Below are positions 21,298 to 30,624 of a stretch of DNA of 64,000 nucleotides, in pieces. Origin of the DNA: Gari tellinella (taxonomy: Eukaryota; Mollusca; Bivalvia; Cardiida; Psammobiidae); NCBI GenBank assembly GCA_922989275.2, contig OV277862.1:45347786-45411785 (forward strand), read 5' to 3'. A program made the translations under genes and the position numbers. Under the pieces are notes generated by a model. That model ran no database searches, was not told the DNA's origin, and was given only the letters and a program-made list of their open reading frames with translations. Position 1 is the first letter of the stretch; each line of letters begins with the position of its first letter.

Positions 21298-21546
21298 TTA
21301 ACCCTTTCACTCTCAATGACGCTTAAAAGCGCGTTTGCAAACAGTTTGGAGCCTGATCAGACGCCGCGTAACGCGGCGTCTGATCAGGATCCAAACTGTT
21401 TGACACTTATTTTGAAATTCGCTCAGTCATACTGCTTTATTTTTTTAACTTTGAAACTACATTGCAGACAACGAAATTGAAGCAGACGACAGATAAACGG
21501 TGAAGGTGTAATAATCTCAGGAAAATATTGAGAGTGAAAGGTTTAA
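21298..21546 (+). mobile_element. Family B MITE, complete hairpin
   Basis: Same ends as 20836 (right TTAA mutated to TTTAAA). The hairpin at about 21335-21402 has arms GCAAACAGTTTGGAGCC and GGATCCAAACTGTTTG and tip GACGCCGCGTAACGCGGCGTC. The element contains GAAGCAGACGACAG near its right end. TTAA plus CCCTTT ends suggest piggyBac-type mobilisation. Confidence 0.85.
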
Positions 21547-21639
21547 AACTTAAAACTTGTATGAGATTTTTAGCTGACAAAGTACATATATGTTTACCGA
21601 TGCATGAATTTTATATGCAAAACACGACTATGTACAAAT

Positions 21640-21661
21640 TATTATTATTATTATTATTATA
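21640..21661. repeat. (TTA)n microsatellite
   Basis: Seven TTA units precede a TATACCCGATTTATATAGCGC segment. Polymorphism is expected. No other feature lies between 21547 and 21935. Confidence 0.85.
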
Positions 21662-21935
21662 CCCGATTTATATAGCGCTCTTTTCACACAGGAGTTGTGC
21701 GTTCAAAAGCGCTTCACATGAAATTATATAAATGTACCTACAAAGCGAGAAAGACAAATAACTACATTCACAATAAAAATGATACAATATTGAGATGCAT
21801 GGAAACATGGAATTTCTTCCAATATTATTACCAAGATTATAAAATTGTTATAGTAAGTTTGTAAGATCATTTTTAAAATGAGTCAAATAACTAAAAGATC
21901 AATGGCATGATTAAAAACAGAGTGGTGTTTTGTTT

Positions 21936-22411
21936 GTTTGTTTGTTTGTTTCAGTGTAGAGCCGGAGAGTAGTTCACAAGTCGTAAAACGAATGTTTAAA
22001 ACAATACTCTCCGTGTTGTTTGGTTGGATTTATTTGTTTGTTTGTTTGTTTCAGTGTAGAGCCGGAGAGTAGTTCACAAGTCGTAAAACGAATGTTTAAA
22101 CCAATACTCTCCATGTTGTTTGGTTGAATTTGTTTGTTTGTTTGTTTGTTTCAGTGTAGAGCCGGCGAGTAGTTCACAAGTCGTAAAACGAATGTTTAAA
22201 ACAATACTCTCCGTGTTGTTTGGTTGAATTTGTTTGTTTGTTTCAGTGTAGAGCCGGAGAGCAGTTCACAAGTCGTAAAACGAATGTTTAAAACAATACT
22301 CTCCGTGTTGTTTGGTTGAATTTGTTTGTTTGTTTCAGTGTAGAGCCGGAGAGCAGTTCACAAGTCGTAAAACGAATGTTTAAAACAATACTCTCCGTGT
22401 TGTTTGGTTGT
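21936..22411. repeat. Five-unit minisatellite, 100/92-bp periods, each with a small hairpin
   Basis: TCAGTGTAGAGCCGG recurs at 21951, 22051, 22151, 22243 and 22335. The first two spacings are exactly 100 bp and the last two exactly 92 bp. The difference is exactly two TTTG tetranucleotides in the linker. Each unit contains GGAGAGTAG...AATACTCTCC, able to pair, and the constant core TCACAAGTCGTAAAACGAAT. Units are almost identical, so amplification is recent. Confidence 0.95.
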
Positions 22412-22436
22412 AATTCCATGATCATTCTAAAAGATA

Positions 22437-23711
22437 ACAAGAGGGCCTGAAGGTCCTGATATCGCTCACCTGTTGTACTGAAGCTTGATATCTTTATCTT
22501 ACTGTTTCATCAGTTTTAATTTAAATCCATTCAAATTTGTAGTATAGCATGTAAACAATTTTGGAATACAACCTCATAATTCTAGTATGGTAGAGTACAT
22601 CAAGGGCAGATAACTAGAGCCTAAACAATACTGAAATGAAGCCTTTTCTAGCATTTCAAAGTATATCAAGGGCAGATAACTATTGCTACAATTATTAGAT
22701 TTCAACAATAATTGCACTCCTTTGAGAACTTATAGGTATATACTTTGTGTGCAAGTAAAATCAAAATCCATTCAAAACTGTAGTTGCAAAAGTGTAAACG
22801 CTGTTCGATATGGCATTGTCAGCAATTCAAGGGCAGACAACTCTTGAACTATAGGTCCAATTTCAACCATAATCACACTTTTTTTAACTCTTATGGTCAT
22901 ATACAATATGAGCATGTTTGAGAAAGATCGGACAAAAATTGTGACCTCTAGAGTGTAAACACCCTTAAATATGACATTTTCAGCAATTGAAAGGTAGATA
23001 ACTCTCAACCTATTGGTCTGATTGCAATCATAATCAAACTCAATCGAACTCTTATGGTCATATACAATCTGAGCAAGTTTGAGATAGATTGGATAAAAAT
23101 TGTGACCCCTGGAGAGTAAACACCCTTAAATATGACAATTCCAGCATTTCAAAGGTAGATAACTCTCAATCTTTTAGTCTGATTTCAACCAAATTCGAAT
23201 TCATCTGAACTCTTATGGTTATATACAATCTGAGAATGTTTCAGATAGATTGGATAAAAATTGTGGCCTCAAGAGTGTAAACACTGTTAAATATAGCATT
23301 TTCAGCAATTCAAAGGTAGATAACTCTCAACCTATCGATCAGATTTCAACTATAATTAAACTCATCCGAACTCTTGTGGTCATATACAATCTGAGCAAGT
23401 TTGAGATAGATTTGATAAAAATTGTGGCCTCTAGAGTGTAAACACCCTTATATATGGCATTTTCAGCAATTCAAAGGTAGATTACTCTTGACATCTTAGT
23501 CTGATTTCAACCATAATCAAACTCATCCAAACTCTTATGGTAATATACAATCTGAGCAAGTTTGAGAAAGATTGGATAAATATTGGGGCCTCTAGAGTGT
23601 AAACGCTAAAATTGTTGACGACGAACGACTAACGACGAACGACGCACGACGGACGCCGGACATTCAAGTATTGCAAAAGCTCACCATGAGCTAGCTCAGG
23701 TGAGCTAAAAA
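22437..23711 (+). mobile_element. AACAAGAGG...AGGTGAGCT element with an internal 161-bp array
   Basis: It starts near AACAAGAGGGCCTGAAGGTCC with CGCTCACCTG and ends AGCTCAGGTGAGCTAAAAA. The inverted GCTCACCTG/CAGGTGAGC pair marks both ends, and an ACGACGAACGACG tract precedes the 3' end. In the body GTAAAC occurs at 22794, 22955, 23116, 23277, 23438 and 23599, always 161 bp apart, although the five units differ by many substitutions. A reversed relative is at 46668-47717. This is a widespread unclassified type in mollusc genomes (inference). Confidence 0.75.
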
Positions 23712-23833
23712 CCTTAGCACAGGTCCCCATCTGCATTATATGTGCAAACATTCTGCCATATCATAAGGTTGTAGCTTAAAGGCTACACTGTAGTCGGAGT
23801 CCGGTTTAGAGGGGGTTCCGGTTTAGAGGGGTT

Positions 23834-24037
23834 TTAACCCTAAGATTGGTTATAGTATGGAATATAGTTGATCACTTAAAGCAGATAGAAAGTAGAACAG
23901 AACGCGCCTTAAGGTGCATTCTGTTTTACGTTCAACCTGCTTTAAGCTATCATCTGGTAGAATGTATATAAACTATTTCTTCAGTGAAGGAATAAACCAA
24001 AGACGTAAAAAGGAGTATTTATGGTGTAATGGGTAAA
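23834..24037 (+). mobile_element. Family C MITE (TTAA-type), decayed
   Basis: Starts TTAACCCTAAGATTGG. The hairpin at about 23876-23946 has arms TTAAAGCAGATAGAAAGTAG and CAACCTGCTTTAA with tip CGCGCCTTAAGGTGC. The right part GAAGGAATAAACCAAAGACG matches the next copy, but the right TTAA is lost. Confidence 0.6.
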
Positions 24038-24160
24038 ATTATAGAAGGGTTGGAAACGGGACCAAAGCTTTTGTCCAGTTTAGAGAGAATTGTGGTATTT
24101 AGAGGTTCCAGTTTGTACGGGTACCATTGTACCGTTTATAAATGTGGACGGACGAACAAA

Positions 24161-24413
24161 TTAACCCTTTACCTGATAGCATTGTTTCTAGTATTGAAGA
24201 TATGTGAACACTTAAAGCAGGTTGAAAGTAAAGCAGAATGCGCCCTAAGGCGCATTCTGCTTTACTTTAAGCCTGCTTTAAGCTAAAATCTGCTAGGCTA
24301 TATAACATATTTGCAATTGTTATTGTTCTTGAGGGTATAAACTGGAACTATTTTCTTCAGCGGAGGAATAAATTAAATACGCTAAACGTCGCTTCTATGG
24401 GGGAAAGGGTTAA
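24161..24413 (+). mobile_element. Family C MITE (TTAA-type), complete
   Basis: TTAACCCTTTACCTGATAGC opens and GGGGAAAGGGTTAA closes it. The hairpin (24212-24283) is CTTAAAGCAGGTTGAAAG...GCGCCCTAAGGCGC...CCTGCTTTAAG. It has the same TTAA/CCCTTT layout as family B but a different hairpin. Confidence 0.8.
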
Positions 24414-24935
24414 AATGACGGCGGACAGACAGGGGTAAAACAGTACATGTATGTCCCTTCAACTTATCGTCACGGAGGATAACTATGGACTAGACTTTAT
24501 TGGAAGCCGGAATTGTCCATTTGAAGTTTCAAGGGACAATATGTTGAACATTAAACACAGATATCAACTGTTCATTAATTTGCTATTATGGAAAAACGTG
24601 AAAGGAAACGACTCGAATGTTTCAAGCTTGGGATGCAAATTATGCAACCATTTATTGATTAACCCGCCACCAACAACTGTGTGAATCAGCATCCGAGAAC
24701 GTCAAACCGTAGAGTCTTGTGTTGTCCAAAGAACTCTACTGGGTGTATCCTGACACACCGAGCCGCGACCCTTTGTGGAAGGTTACGTATCACGAGATCG
24801 TTAGGAGAGGTGTTGCCTTGGAATATCTGCAATATGCACGGAATGGTAGTCAAGTCATAACAAAAAACATTTCGATTATCGGTTATAAATGTTCATGCTT
24901 ACGAGGAGATAAGTGTTATTTGTGTATTATAGTTT
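24414..24935. other. Nothing recognisable
   Basis: Two open frames of about 75 codons (24451-24684, 24719-24937) have no recognisable domain and no splice context that I can defend, so I leave them uncalled. Confidence 0.3.
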
Positions 24936-25301
24936 AACCTGGCTTATACGACACCTGGTTAAACTAGAAACCTGCTTTATCTGACAATGATTTTCACACC
25001 CAAATGTCGAATGGCATACGTCACAATTCTCTTTCCCAAACAAACACGTTAGAGTTGAGCTAACATGATTTTCTAAGATGAATTTCGATATTTCGAAGTA
25101 GCTTAAGTGGGTCATACCAGTATTTCAAAGTTAAAACGTGGCAAAGACATATTTTAACTTTGAAATACGGGTATGCTCCTGTTCCACTTAAACGAGTGTG
25201 AAGTATGAAAGTTTGACTGTATATTTCAAACCTGTTTTTACCGGCACACTGCTTCACCCGACATCACCGTTGGTACCTAAGGGTGACGGATAAGACAGGT
25301 T
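24936..25301. mobile_element. MITE with AACCTG-CTTAT-CG-CACC ends
   Basis: The left end AACCTGGCTTATACGACACC matches the inverted right end GGTGACGGATAAGACAGGTT. An inner inverted repeat pairs AGTATTTCAAAGTTAAAA (about 25119-25136) with TTTTAACTTTGAAATACGGG (about 25153-25172), plus an outer CTTAAGTGG/CCACTTAA pair. It is 366 bp, non-coding and not related to the CAAACAG hairpin. Confidence 0.7.
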
Positions 25302-25361
25302 CTATTGTTTAAAAATATTATGATAGGTATTCTAATATCAAATGGAAAATGAAAATGCATA

Positions 25362-25723
25362 TACAGCGTTCCCTCTCTACAACGAAACCCAATGGGAGAC
25401 AAAAAATATGATCGTTTTTCGGAGGGAGTCGTTATAAGGAGGGAATTTGGCTTACATTTGCAAACAGCTTGAATCCAGATCAGACGCCGCGTTACGCGGC
25501 GTCTGATCTGGATTCAAGCTGTTTGTCACTCGTAATTTAGTGTTTTACTCTGAAAATGTCAAATATGTAACTTTTAGAAAAATAGCAGACGACAATTTTT
25601 AGCAGACAATATTGCAGCAGTGAAAAGGTTGGACATAAATGTCTCGTTTGGGGAAGATCGGCAAGAGTCGTTGTAAGGAGGGAGTCGTTGTTGGGAGGGC
25701 TGTTGAAGGGAGGGAGCACTGTA
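25362..25723 (-). mobile_element. Family E MITE, complete
   Basis: TACAGCGTTCCCTCTCTACAAC to GAGGGAGCACTGTA, with TA on both sides. The hairpin at 25460-25524 is complete: CAAACAGCTTGAATCCAGAT arms and GACGCCGCGTTACGCGGCGTC tip. Right of it are AATAGCAGACGACAATTTTT and a CGTTGTAAGGAGGGAG end series. Nearly identical in its core to the copy at 29419. Confidence 0.85.
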
Positions 25724-25812
25724 ATACGTTTGACCAATTCATCATTGCGTATCTTTTCTCTATTTACTCGTTCAGTGCATTGTCCCTGCGAGTACAATGG
25801 TTATCTGAAAAC

Positions 25813-25876
25813 ACTTTGGATCTTGTTCAGACACTGCAGCTCGCAACGTCTGCGCATGATCAAAACTGATTGATTC
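25813..25876. repeat. Degenerate shared-hairpin remnant
   Basis: ACTTTGGATCTTGTTCAGAC and GATCAAAACTGATTG can be aligned with hairpin arms, but the tip (ACTGCAGCTCGCAACG) no longer pairs well. It is not assigned to a family. Confidence 0.35.
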
Positions 25877-26004
25877 TCGTTGCGATATAACTTTAGTAAA
25901 TGACCTGCAGAAATTCAAAAATGACCTCTGAAAAATGAATAATATCTACATCAAATCAACGACAACTACGTTAAAAGTATGGTATGCTGTATAAAATAAT
26001 TTCC

Positions 26005-26314
26005 TTAACCCTTTCCCCAATAGAAGCGACTTTTAGCGTATTTAGAAAATAGTTCCAGTTTATATCCTCATGAACAATTACCATTACAAATATTTTATAT
26101 AGCCTAGCAGATTTTAGCTTAAAAATAGTTCCAGTTTATATCCTCATGAACAATTACCATTACAAATATTTTATATAGCCTAGCAGATTTTAGCTTAAAG
26201 CAGGCTGAAAGTAAAGCAGAATGTGCCTTAAGGCACATTCTGCTTCACTTTCAACCTGCTTTAAGTGGTCACCTGTATTCAGAACTATAAACAGACTATG
26301 AGGTAAAGGGTTAA
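26005..26314 (-). mobile_element. Family C MITE with an internal ~78-bp tandem duplication
   Basis: TTAACCCTTTCCCC...GTAAAGGGTTAA ends. The hairpin is at about 26196-26266 (GTGCCTTAAGGCAC tip, replacing GCGCC/GGCGC on both arms). Directly left of it, an identical block from ATAGTTCCAGTTTATATCC to GATTTTAGCTTAAA occurs twice (about 26049-26125 and 26127-26201). Confidence 0.85.
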
Positions 26315-26529
26315 AAGATGGCTATCTCGGTGCCCTGTTGTGTGTGGGTAGAGAGTGTCACAATAGAGTCTCCCATAAAATCATTTCACTAGTCCTTCAG
26401 TTATTACTCAGATAATTAGAGCAACTCTTTCCAAACTAAGCCAACATATCAATTTTCAAAATCAGTTCAATATCGCCATTGCTTTTACAACCGTATCCAA
26501 GTAACTGATGCTGAGAAATGCACAAAAGA

Positions 26530-26870
26530 AGACGCCTAAACACAGACAATGATAATGCAAGATCACATCGCGCCAGAATCGTCCAAGAATCTTTCTTCAA
26601 AACAATGTTTAGGGCATTGACTGGCCAGCGAAGTCACCGGACATGTCTCCTTTTGAACATGTGTGGGATATTCTCGGACGGAGGGTCTGAAGCAGAGTAC
26701 CAGGGCACCGAGAACCCTCGAGGGTCTAATTGCTACACTACAGGAGGAATGGAGACTGATCCCTCAAAATCAAATAGCCAGAATAATCCGAAAAATGCCA
26801 AGCCGTTGTGATCCCTTATTGGCGACTGACGGGAGACACACTCGTTACTGGACGAGACTTTGTGAAAAAT
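26530..26870 (+). pseudogene. Tc1-like transposase, C-terminal fragment
   Basis: Only the end of a Tc1-type (DD34E) transposase is present. It reads DNARSHRARIVQ (second catalytic Asp region), then in another frame WPAKSPDMSPFEHVWDILG, where the Glu is the third catalytic residue. A stop and frameshift follow, then TLEGLIATLQEEWRLIPQNQ and IARIIRKMPSRC. At least two frame changes and one stop inactivate it. The first catalytic Asp and the DNA-binding part are missing, and no terminal repeats could be paired. It may have mobilised TA-target MITEs historically, but nothing links it to family A or E ends. Confidence 0.85.
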
Positions 26871-27142
26871 GAATTTGACCCCTGGGTTACTTAAAACAGT
26901 GCCACAGCAAGACTATTAGTGCTATCCAAATAAAAGAAACACAATTTTATAGCTAAGAAATGCATCTAATGAAATAAAAGAAAATGGACATTAGTTAATT
27001 CTGATGTTCTTTTATTCCTTGGTTTTCTGCGAATTCCTTAACATTTTTGTTGAGTATTTTACACAATGCAGTGCTCCCAATAGAGAGGTGGCTGCAATAA
27101 AGATGTGGCCGTAAAAGAGAGGATTTACTGTGTAGCAATCAG

Positions 27143-27381
27143 GGGCCCGTCTTACGAAACTTTGTACAAGTTTTATGTTGAGTCATATTCTAAAACTCTT
27201 AATTTTTATATATTTCTCCTTTTAATCCTGTCTTGTGACATCTCTTTGGAAATGGGCTGAAAAGACGATTCCAAAGAGATGTTACAAGACATGATTACAT
27301 GTAGAAATAAGACATTATTATGTGTTTTCAAGGTTTGACTTTCGACCGTTTTTGTCGTATGCCGTTTCGTCATACGGACCC
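27143..27381. mobile_element. GGGCCCG-family MITE, older subtype
   Basis: AGGGGCCCGTCTTACGAAAC is mirrored imperfectly by GTTTCGTCATACGGACCCC. The core pairs TCCTGTCTTGTGACATCTCT with AGAGATGTTACAAGACATGA. This subtype has the same interior as the element at 62376. It lies 23 bp from the splice donor of the exon at 27404. Confidence 0.65.
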
Positions 27382-27403
27382 CAAATGCTCATAGAAAACT
27401 TAC

Positions 27404-27568
27404 CAAAGGAGTACTGCCATTGGCGATGTAACTGAAGGTGGTACAGTCATTACTGATACGGACCTTGAATGTTTTGGTATACTGGTTTACAGTGCCGCCA
27501 GTATAAGATGCAGGGTCTCGTCCTTTTAGTGCAATGGCGGCTATGACCTTTGGACAGCCGAAGTCAAC
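27404..27568 (-). CDS. Discoidin (F5/8 type C) domain gene, exon encoding the second half
   Basis: On the minus strand a TTTTCCTTCCAG acceptor precedes GTT GAC TTC GGC TGT, and the exon ends ...ACT CCT TTG before a GTAAGT donor, giving 165 nt (55 codons, phase 0 at both ends). The peptide begins VDFGCPKVIAAIALKGRD and includes TKTFKVRISNDCTTFSYI. This matches the central strands of F5/8 type C domains, where a VDLG-like strand and a KxFKVxYSND strand are typical. Such domains bind glycans or phospholipids in secreted or surface proteins. It continues the exon at 32120-32322 in matching phase. The domain's last part (usually ending near a VYGC-like strand) was not found downstream, so further exons must exist. 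Confidence 0.8.
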
Positions 27569-27699
27569 CTGGAAGGAAAACAGATCAAGTATTATACTAT
27601 TGTAAGGTGTTTTGCTTGATACATTAAGTATCGAACAAATTAGTTTGATAAAGAGAAAGTGCACTACACATTACATTTGAAAGGTTATCCGAAAACTCA

Positions 27700-28099
27700 T
27701 ATGGTCACCATTTTGGATTTTATCGATCCAATTGGCGAACTACCTTCGAGGCTGTTCGCGTAACTGCCCAATGATATCCTGCAAACAGGTCTTTTTGTGT
27801 ATTTTGTTACGGATGTTGGCCTCCGATCGGCTCAAGTTCATAACATGAACTCACTGCAGGGGAATAACATGAATGTTCATTCGCGACGTGTATCTTTACG
27901 AGACATCACTAGATCTACAATGAAATACTATCAATATTATTTGTTCATTTGACCCAAATCACTGCCATGTCGTCATCATTTTGAAACAATTATTGTCTGG
28001 TTTCATTCCTTAGATTTATATTTTAGGTATTTTGACTGAACCAATATTAAAATAAGAACCATTCACTGACGCGGGGTCTGATCATTTTCCAGCTGCTTA
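27700..28099. other. Intron DNA with no recognised element
   Basis: This lies within the intron between the two discoidin exons. A degenerate AATTATTGTCTGGTTTCATTCC block near 27990 resembles 8990-9010. No further gene is seen. Confidence 0.3.
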
Positions 28100-28336
28100 A
28101 ATTGGTCGCCTGTTGTTTTTCTCAAAGTGACATAATGGATATTTTTTGGCAGAAAATAACATAATGACGAATGGCAAACAGCTTGACTCAAGACCAGACG
28201 CTACGTTCCACGGGTTCTAATCCGGATTCGAGCTGTTTGCAAGTGTAAGCCAAATTTCCTACATATAACAACTACCTCCGAACTACACACACTCTTTGTC
28301 TCCCATTGGGTGTTGCTGTAGAGAGGGAGCACTGCA
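28100..28336 (+). mobile_element. Family E MITE, left end missing
   Basis: The interior begins near TTGTTTTTCTCAAAGTGACAT. The hairpin at about 28174-28240 is diverged (CTTGACTCAAGACCAGAC against TCTAATCCGGATTCGAG). It ends GTTGCTGTAGAGAGGGAGCACTG. Confidence 0.6.
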
Positions 28337-28788
28337 TTAATATGACGTCGGTTATTAACTAGCACTATCACTATCACTAAAGGTGAGTTTTACACTAAAA
28401 CAACATTTGTCATAGAAAGTGTATTACTAGTATACAAATAAATATAGTTTAAGCAAATAGTGTACCCAAAATGAATGAATGAATGAATGAAGTGACGAAT
28501 CTTAATCTGCAACTGAAAATGCACAATGGGTTTAATAATCCTGCAAACTTTACAGTTGCAGCATGAAAAAGCAAAACTCCAGACAAAGGGCCAACTTTTA
28601 AAAACACAAAAGGGAGATAATTCAAGAAGAAAAGGACACCCATAACCACAACCGTATAGGTGCCCAGTTTCAGATGATAATCAACAATCTGATATCTAAA
28701 TAAGTTGAATTGGAGTTTGAAAGAGTAAAATAAAAAAAAAACAATTATTCAGTTTGATAAAATGTCAAAACGGAGATACAAGCTTGTA

Positions 28789-28886
28789 CAGCGCTCCCTC
28801 TCTACACCGACACACAATGAGAGACACAGATTGTGTATGTTGTTGTGAGGGAGTCTGATCTGGGTTTAAGCTGTTTGTAAACGTCA
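28789..28886 (-). mobile_element. Family E MITE, internally deleted
   Basis: TACAGCGCTCCCTCTCTACACCG leads directly into GAGGGAGTCTGATCTGGGTTTAAGCTGTTTG, so most of the element including the left hairpin arm is gone. It sits 7 bp from the next copy. Confidence 0.6.
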
Positions 28887-28893
28887 TTATATC

Positions 28894-29159
28894 TACAGTG
28901 TTCCCTCTCTACAACGGCCCTCCAAACAACGACTCCCTCCTTACAACGACCCTTGCCGGGTTCCCTAAACAGGAAACTTATGTCTAATGCCTTTACTGTT
29001 GCAATATCGTCTGCTTAAAATTGTCGTCTGCTAATTTTCTGATCTGGATTCAAGCTGTTTGCAAATGTAACCAATATCCCTCTCTATAACGACTCCCTCC
29101 GAACAACGCACATACTTTTTGTCTCCCATTGGGTGTCGTTGTAGAGAGAGAGCGCTGTA
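28894..29159 (+). mobile_element. Family E MITE lacking the left hairpin arm
   Basis: TACAGTGTTCCCTCTCTACAACG to GAGAGCGCTGTA, both ends at TA. After TCGTCTGCTAATTTTC the sequence jumps to CTGATCTGGATTCAAGCTG, that is the right arm only. Confidence 0.75.
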
Positions 29160-29194
29160 TTTTATCAAAATGTATACTTATATGTAACTTTGAA

Positions 29195-29352
29195 GAATAA
29201 ACCAGACAGCAAAAAAAACCAGACGGTATTGCAGCCATGAAAAGCTTGAGCATAAATGTCTTGTTTGGGGAACAGCGACAAAGTCGTTGTAAGGAGGGAG
29301 TCGTTGTTTGGAAGGCTGTTGTAGGGTGTGTTTTCGGGATGCACTGTATTGA
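29195..29352 (-). mobile_element. Family E MITE, one end only
   Basis: GCCATGAAAAGCTTGAGCATAAATGTCTTG and CGTTGTAAGGAGGGAGTCG followed by GATGCACTGTA match the right end of the copy at 29419. The left half and hairpin are absent. Confidence 0.6.
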
Positions 29353-29418
29353 AGAACGGAGTTTTACGTTAAATCACACGCAGAGGACCAGACGTTATTG
29401 TTCAACAAGACTGCACAA

Positions 29419-29880
29419 TACAGTCTTCCCTCTCTACAACGACACCCAATGGGAGACACATATTGTGTTTGTTGTTCGGAGGGAGACGTTATAGGGAGGG
29501 AAAATTAAGACTTGGCTTTCATTTGCAAACAGCTTGAATCCAGATCTGGATTCAACCTGTTTGTCACTCGTCAGTATATCCACTTATATAACTTAAATAC
29601 ATAGCTTACATTTGCAAACAGCTTGAATCCAGATCAGACGCCGCGTAACGCGGCGTCTGATCTGGATTCAAGCTGTTTGTCACTCGTAATTTAGTGTTTT
29701 ACTCTGAAAATGTCAAATATGTAACTTTTAGAAAAACAGCAGACGACAATTGTAAGCAGACGATTTTGTATCAGTGAAGGCGTTAAACATAAATGTCTTG
29801 TTTAGGGAACTGCGGCAAGGATCGTTGTTGTAAGGAGGGAGTCGTTGTTGGGAGGGCCGTTGTTGAAAGGGATTACTGTC
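29419..29880 (-). mobile_element. Family E MITE with two hairpins, one collapsed
   Basis: Inside TACAGTCTTCCCTCTCTACAACG...GATTACTGT are two hairpin regions. At 29524-29562, CAAACAGCTTGAATCCAGAT runs straight into CTGGATTCAACCTGTTTG with the whole CG-rich tip lost. At 29613-29679 the hairpin is complete. A 25-bp spacer (GTCACTCGTC...) separates them. The right part matches 25540-25720 closely. Confidence 0.8.
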
Positions 29881-30006
29881 ATAATAAAAAAGGTTCATTT
29901 GAAGCATGACAGATATGAGCTTAGGAAAAAGTTTCATGTGTTCAAGAACAAAGAGACGAATCTAAACCCCAGTCACATGTTCACAATGTCAGATGGCGTT
30001 CAAATA

Positions 30007-30214
30007 TACAGTAAACCTCTCTATTACGACCACTAACTTTTGTTAATTATTAGGTGTTTAAGACAAGTGTCTGCTTAACAGTAAGGTGACAGTAGAACAG
30101 AAAGCTCCTTTAGGATTGTACTGTAACAGTGTTATACTGTAACATTGCTTTAAACTGTCATCTAAAATCAACTAGCATTCTTTTTAGTAGTCGTAATAGA
30201 GAGGTTTTACTATA
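30007..30214. mobile_element. MITE with CAGTAAACCTCTCTATTACG ends, TA target
   Basis: TACAGTAAACCTCTCTATTACG is mirrored by CGTAATAGAGAGGTTTTACTATA, flanked by TA. The interior includes AGAACAGAAAGCTCCTTTAGG, reminiscent of the family C hairpin in layout but not paired as well. Confidence 0.75.
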
Positions 30215-30342
30215 ATGCACAATTTAAAAAAGCTACATCAAAGAATGACATAGAGGTATACAATAAAAGAACAATACGTCATCAAATATAAATGTAAAGG
30301 TATGTAACGTTAGTTTGTTTTTCATATCATTATCATAACTAT

Positions 30343-30612
30343 TTATTTGTTTTGATTTTACGTCGCTTTCAACAGTATTCCAGTCATATCGCGACGTCCA
30401 GCTAAATATAGGTCCTTTTTGCAGAAGTCCTTTATGCACTGTTTCAGGCACAAATCGGCAACTGGGTAGAACAACCGACCTTCCGCAAGCCAGCTGGAAG
30501 GCTCCCCCACATGAAAAATCCGAACGACCCTACTTGGATTCGAACTCACAGCGTTGAGGAGCTTAGTGATGTAAGTCACAGTGACTAATACCACTAGGCC
30601 ACGGAGGCCCAC
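30343..30612 (-). mobile_element. tRNA-derived SINE with perfect 12-bp target duplication
   Basis: On the minus strand it starts GGCCTCCGTGGCCTAGTGG (pol III A box TGGCCTAGTGG) with B box GAGTTCGAATCC. The body GGGAGCCTTCCAGCTGGC follows, then GCGACGTAAAATCAAAACAAATAAAT as tail. TATCATAACTAT at 30331-30342 and 30613-30624 is a perfect target duplication. The body and tail are of a type I associate with molluscan SINEs. It lies in a host-gene intron. Confidence 0.9.
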
Positions 30613-30624
30613 TATCATAACTAT

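Noticed and set aside
16197..21546. Repeated GC-rich palindromes resembling a CRISPR array
   Set aside because: Spacing is irregular, each copy sits inside a transposon with its own terminal repeats, flanks repeat as well, and the DNA is plainly animal.
22437..23711. Helitron with a 3' hairpin and CTRR end
   Set aside because: The GCTCACC/GGTGAGC hairpin is followed directly by AAAAA, the 5' end does not begin TC in a supported way, and the inverted ends argue against it.
24451..24937. Two ~75-codon frames as exons
   Set aside because: No matching splice sites with consistent phase and no domain similarity that I can defend.
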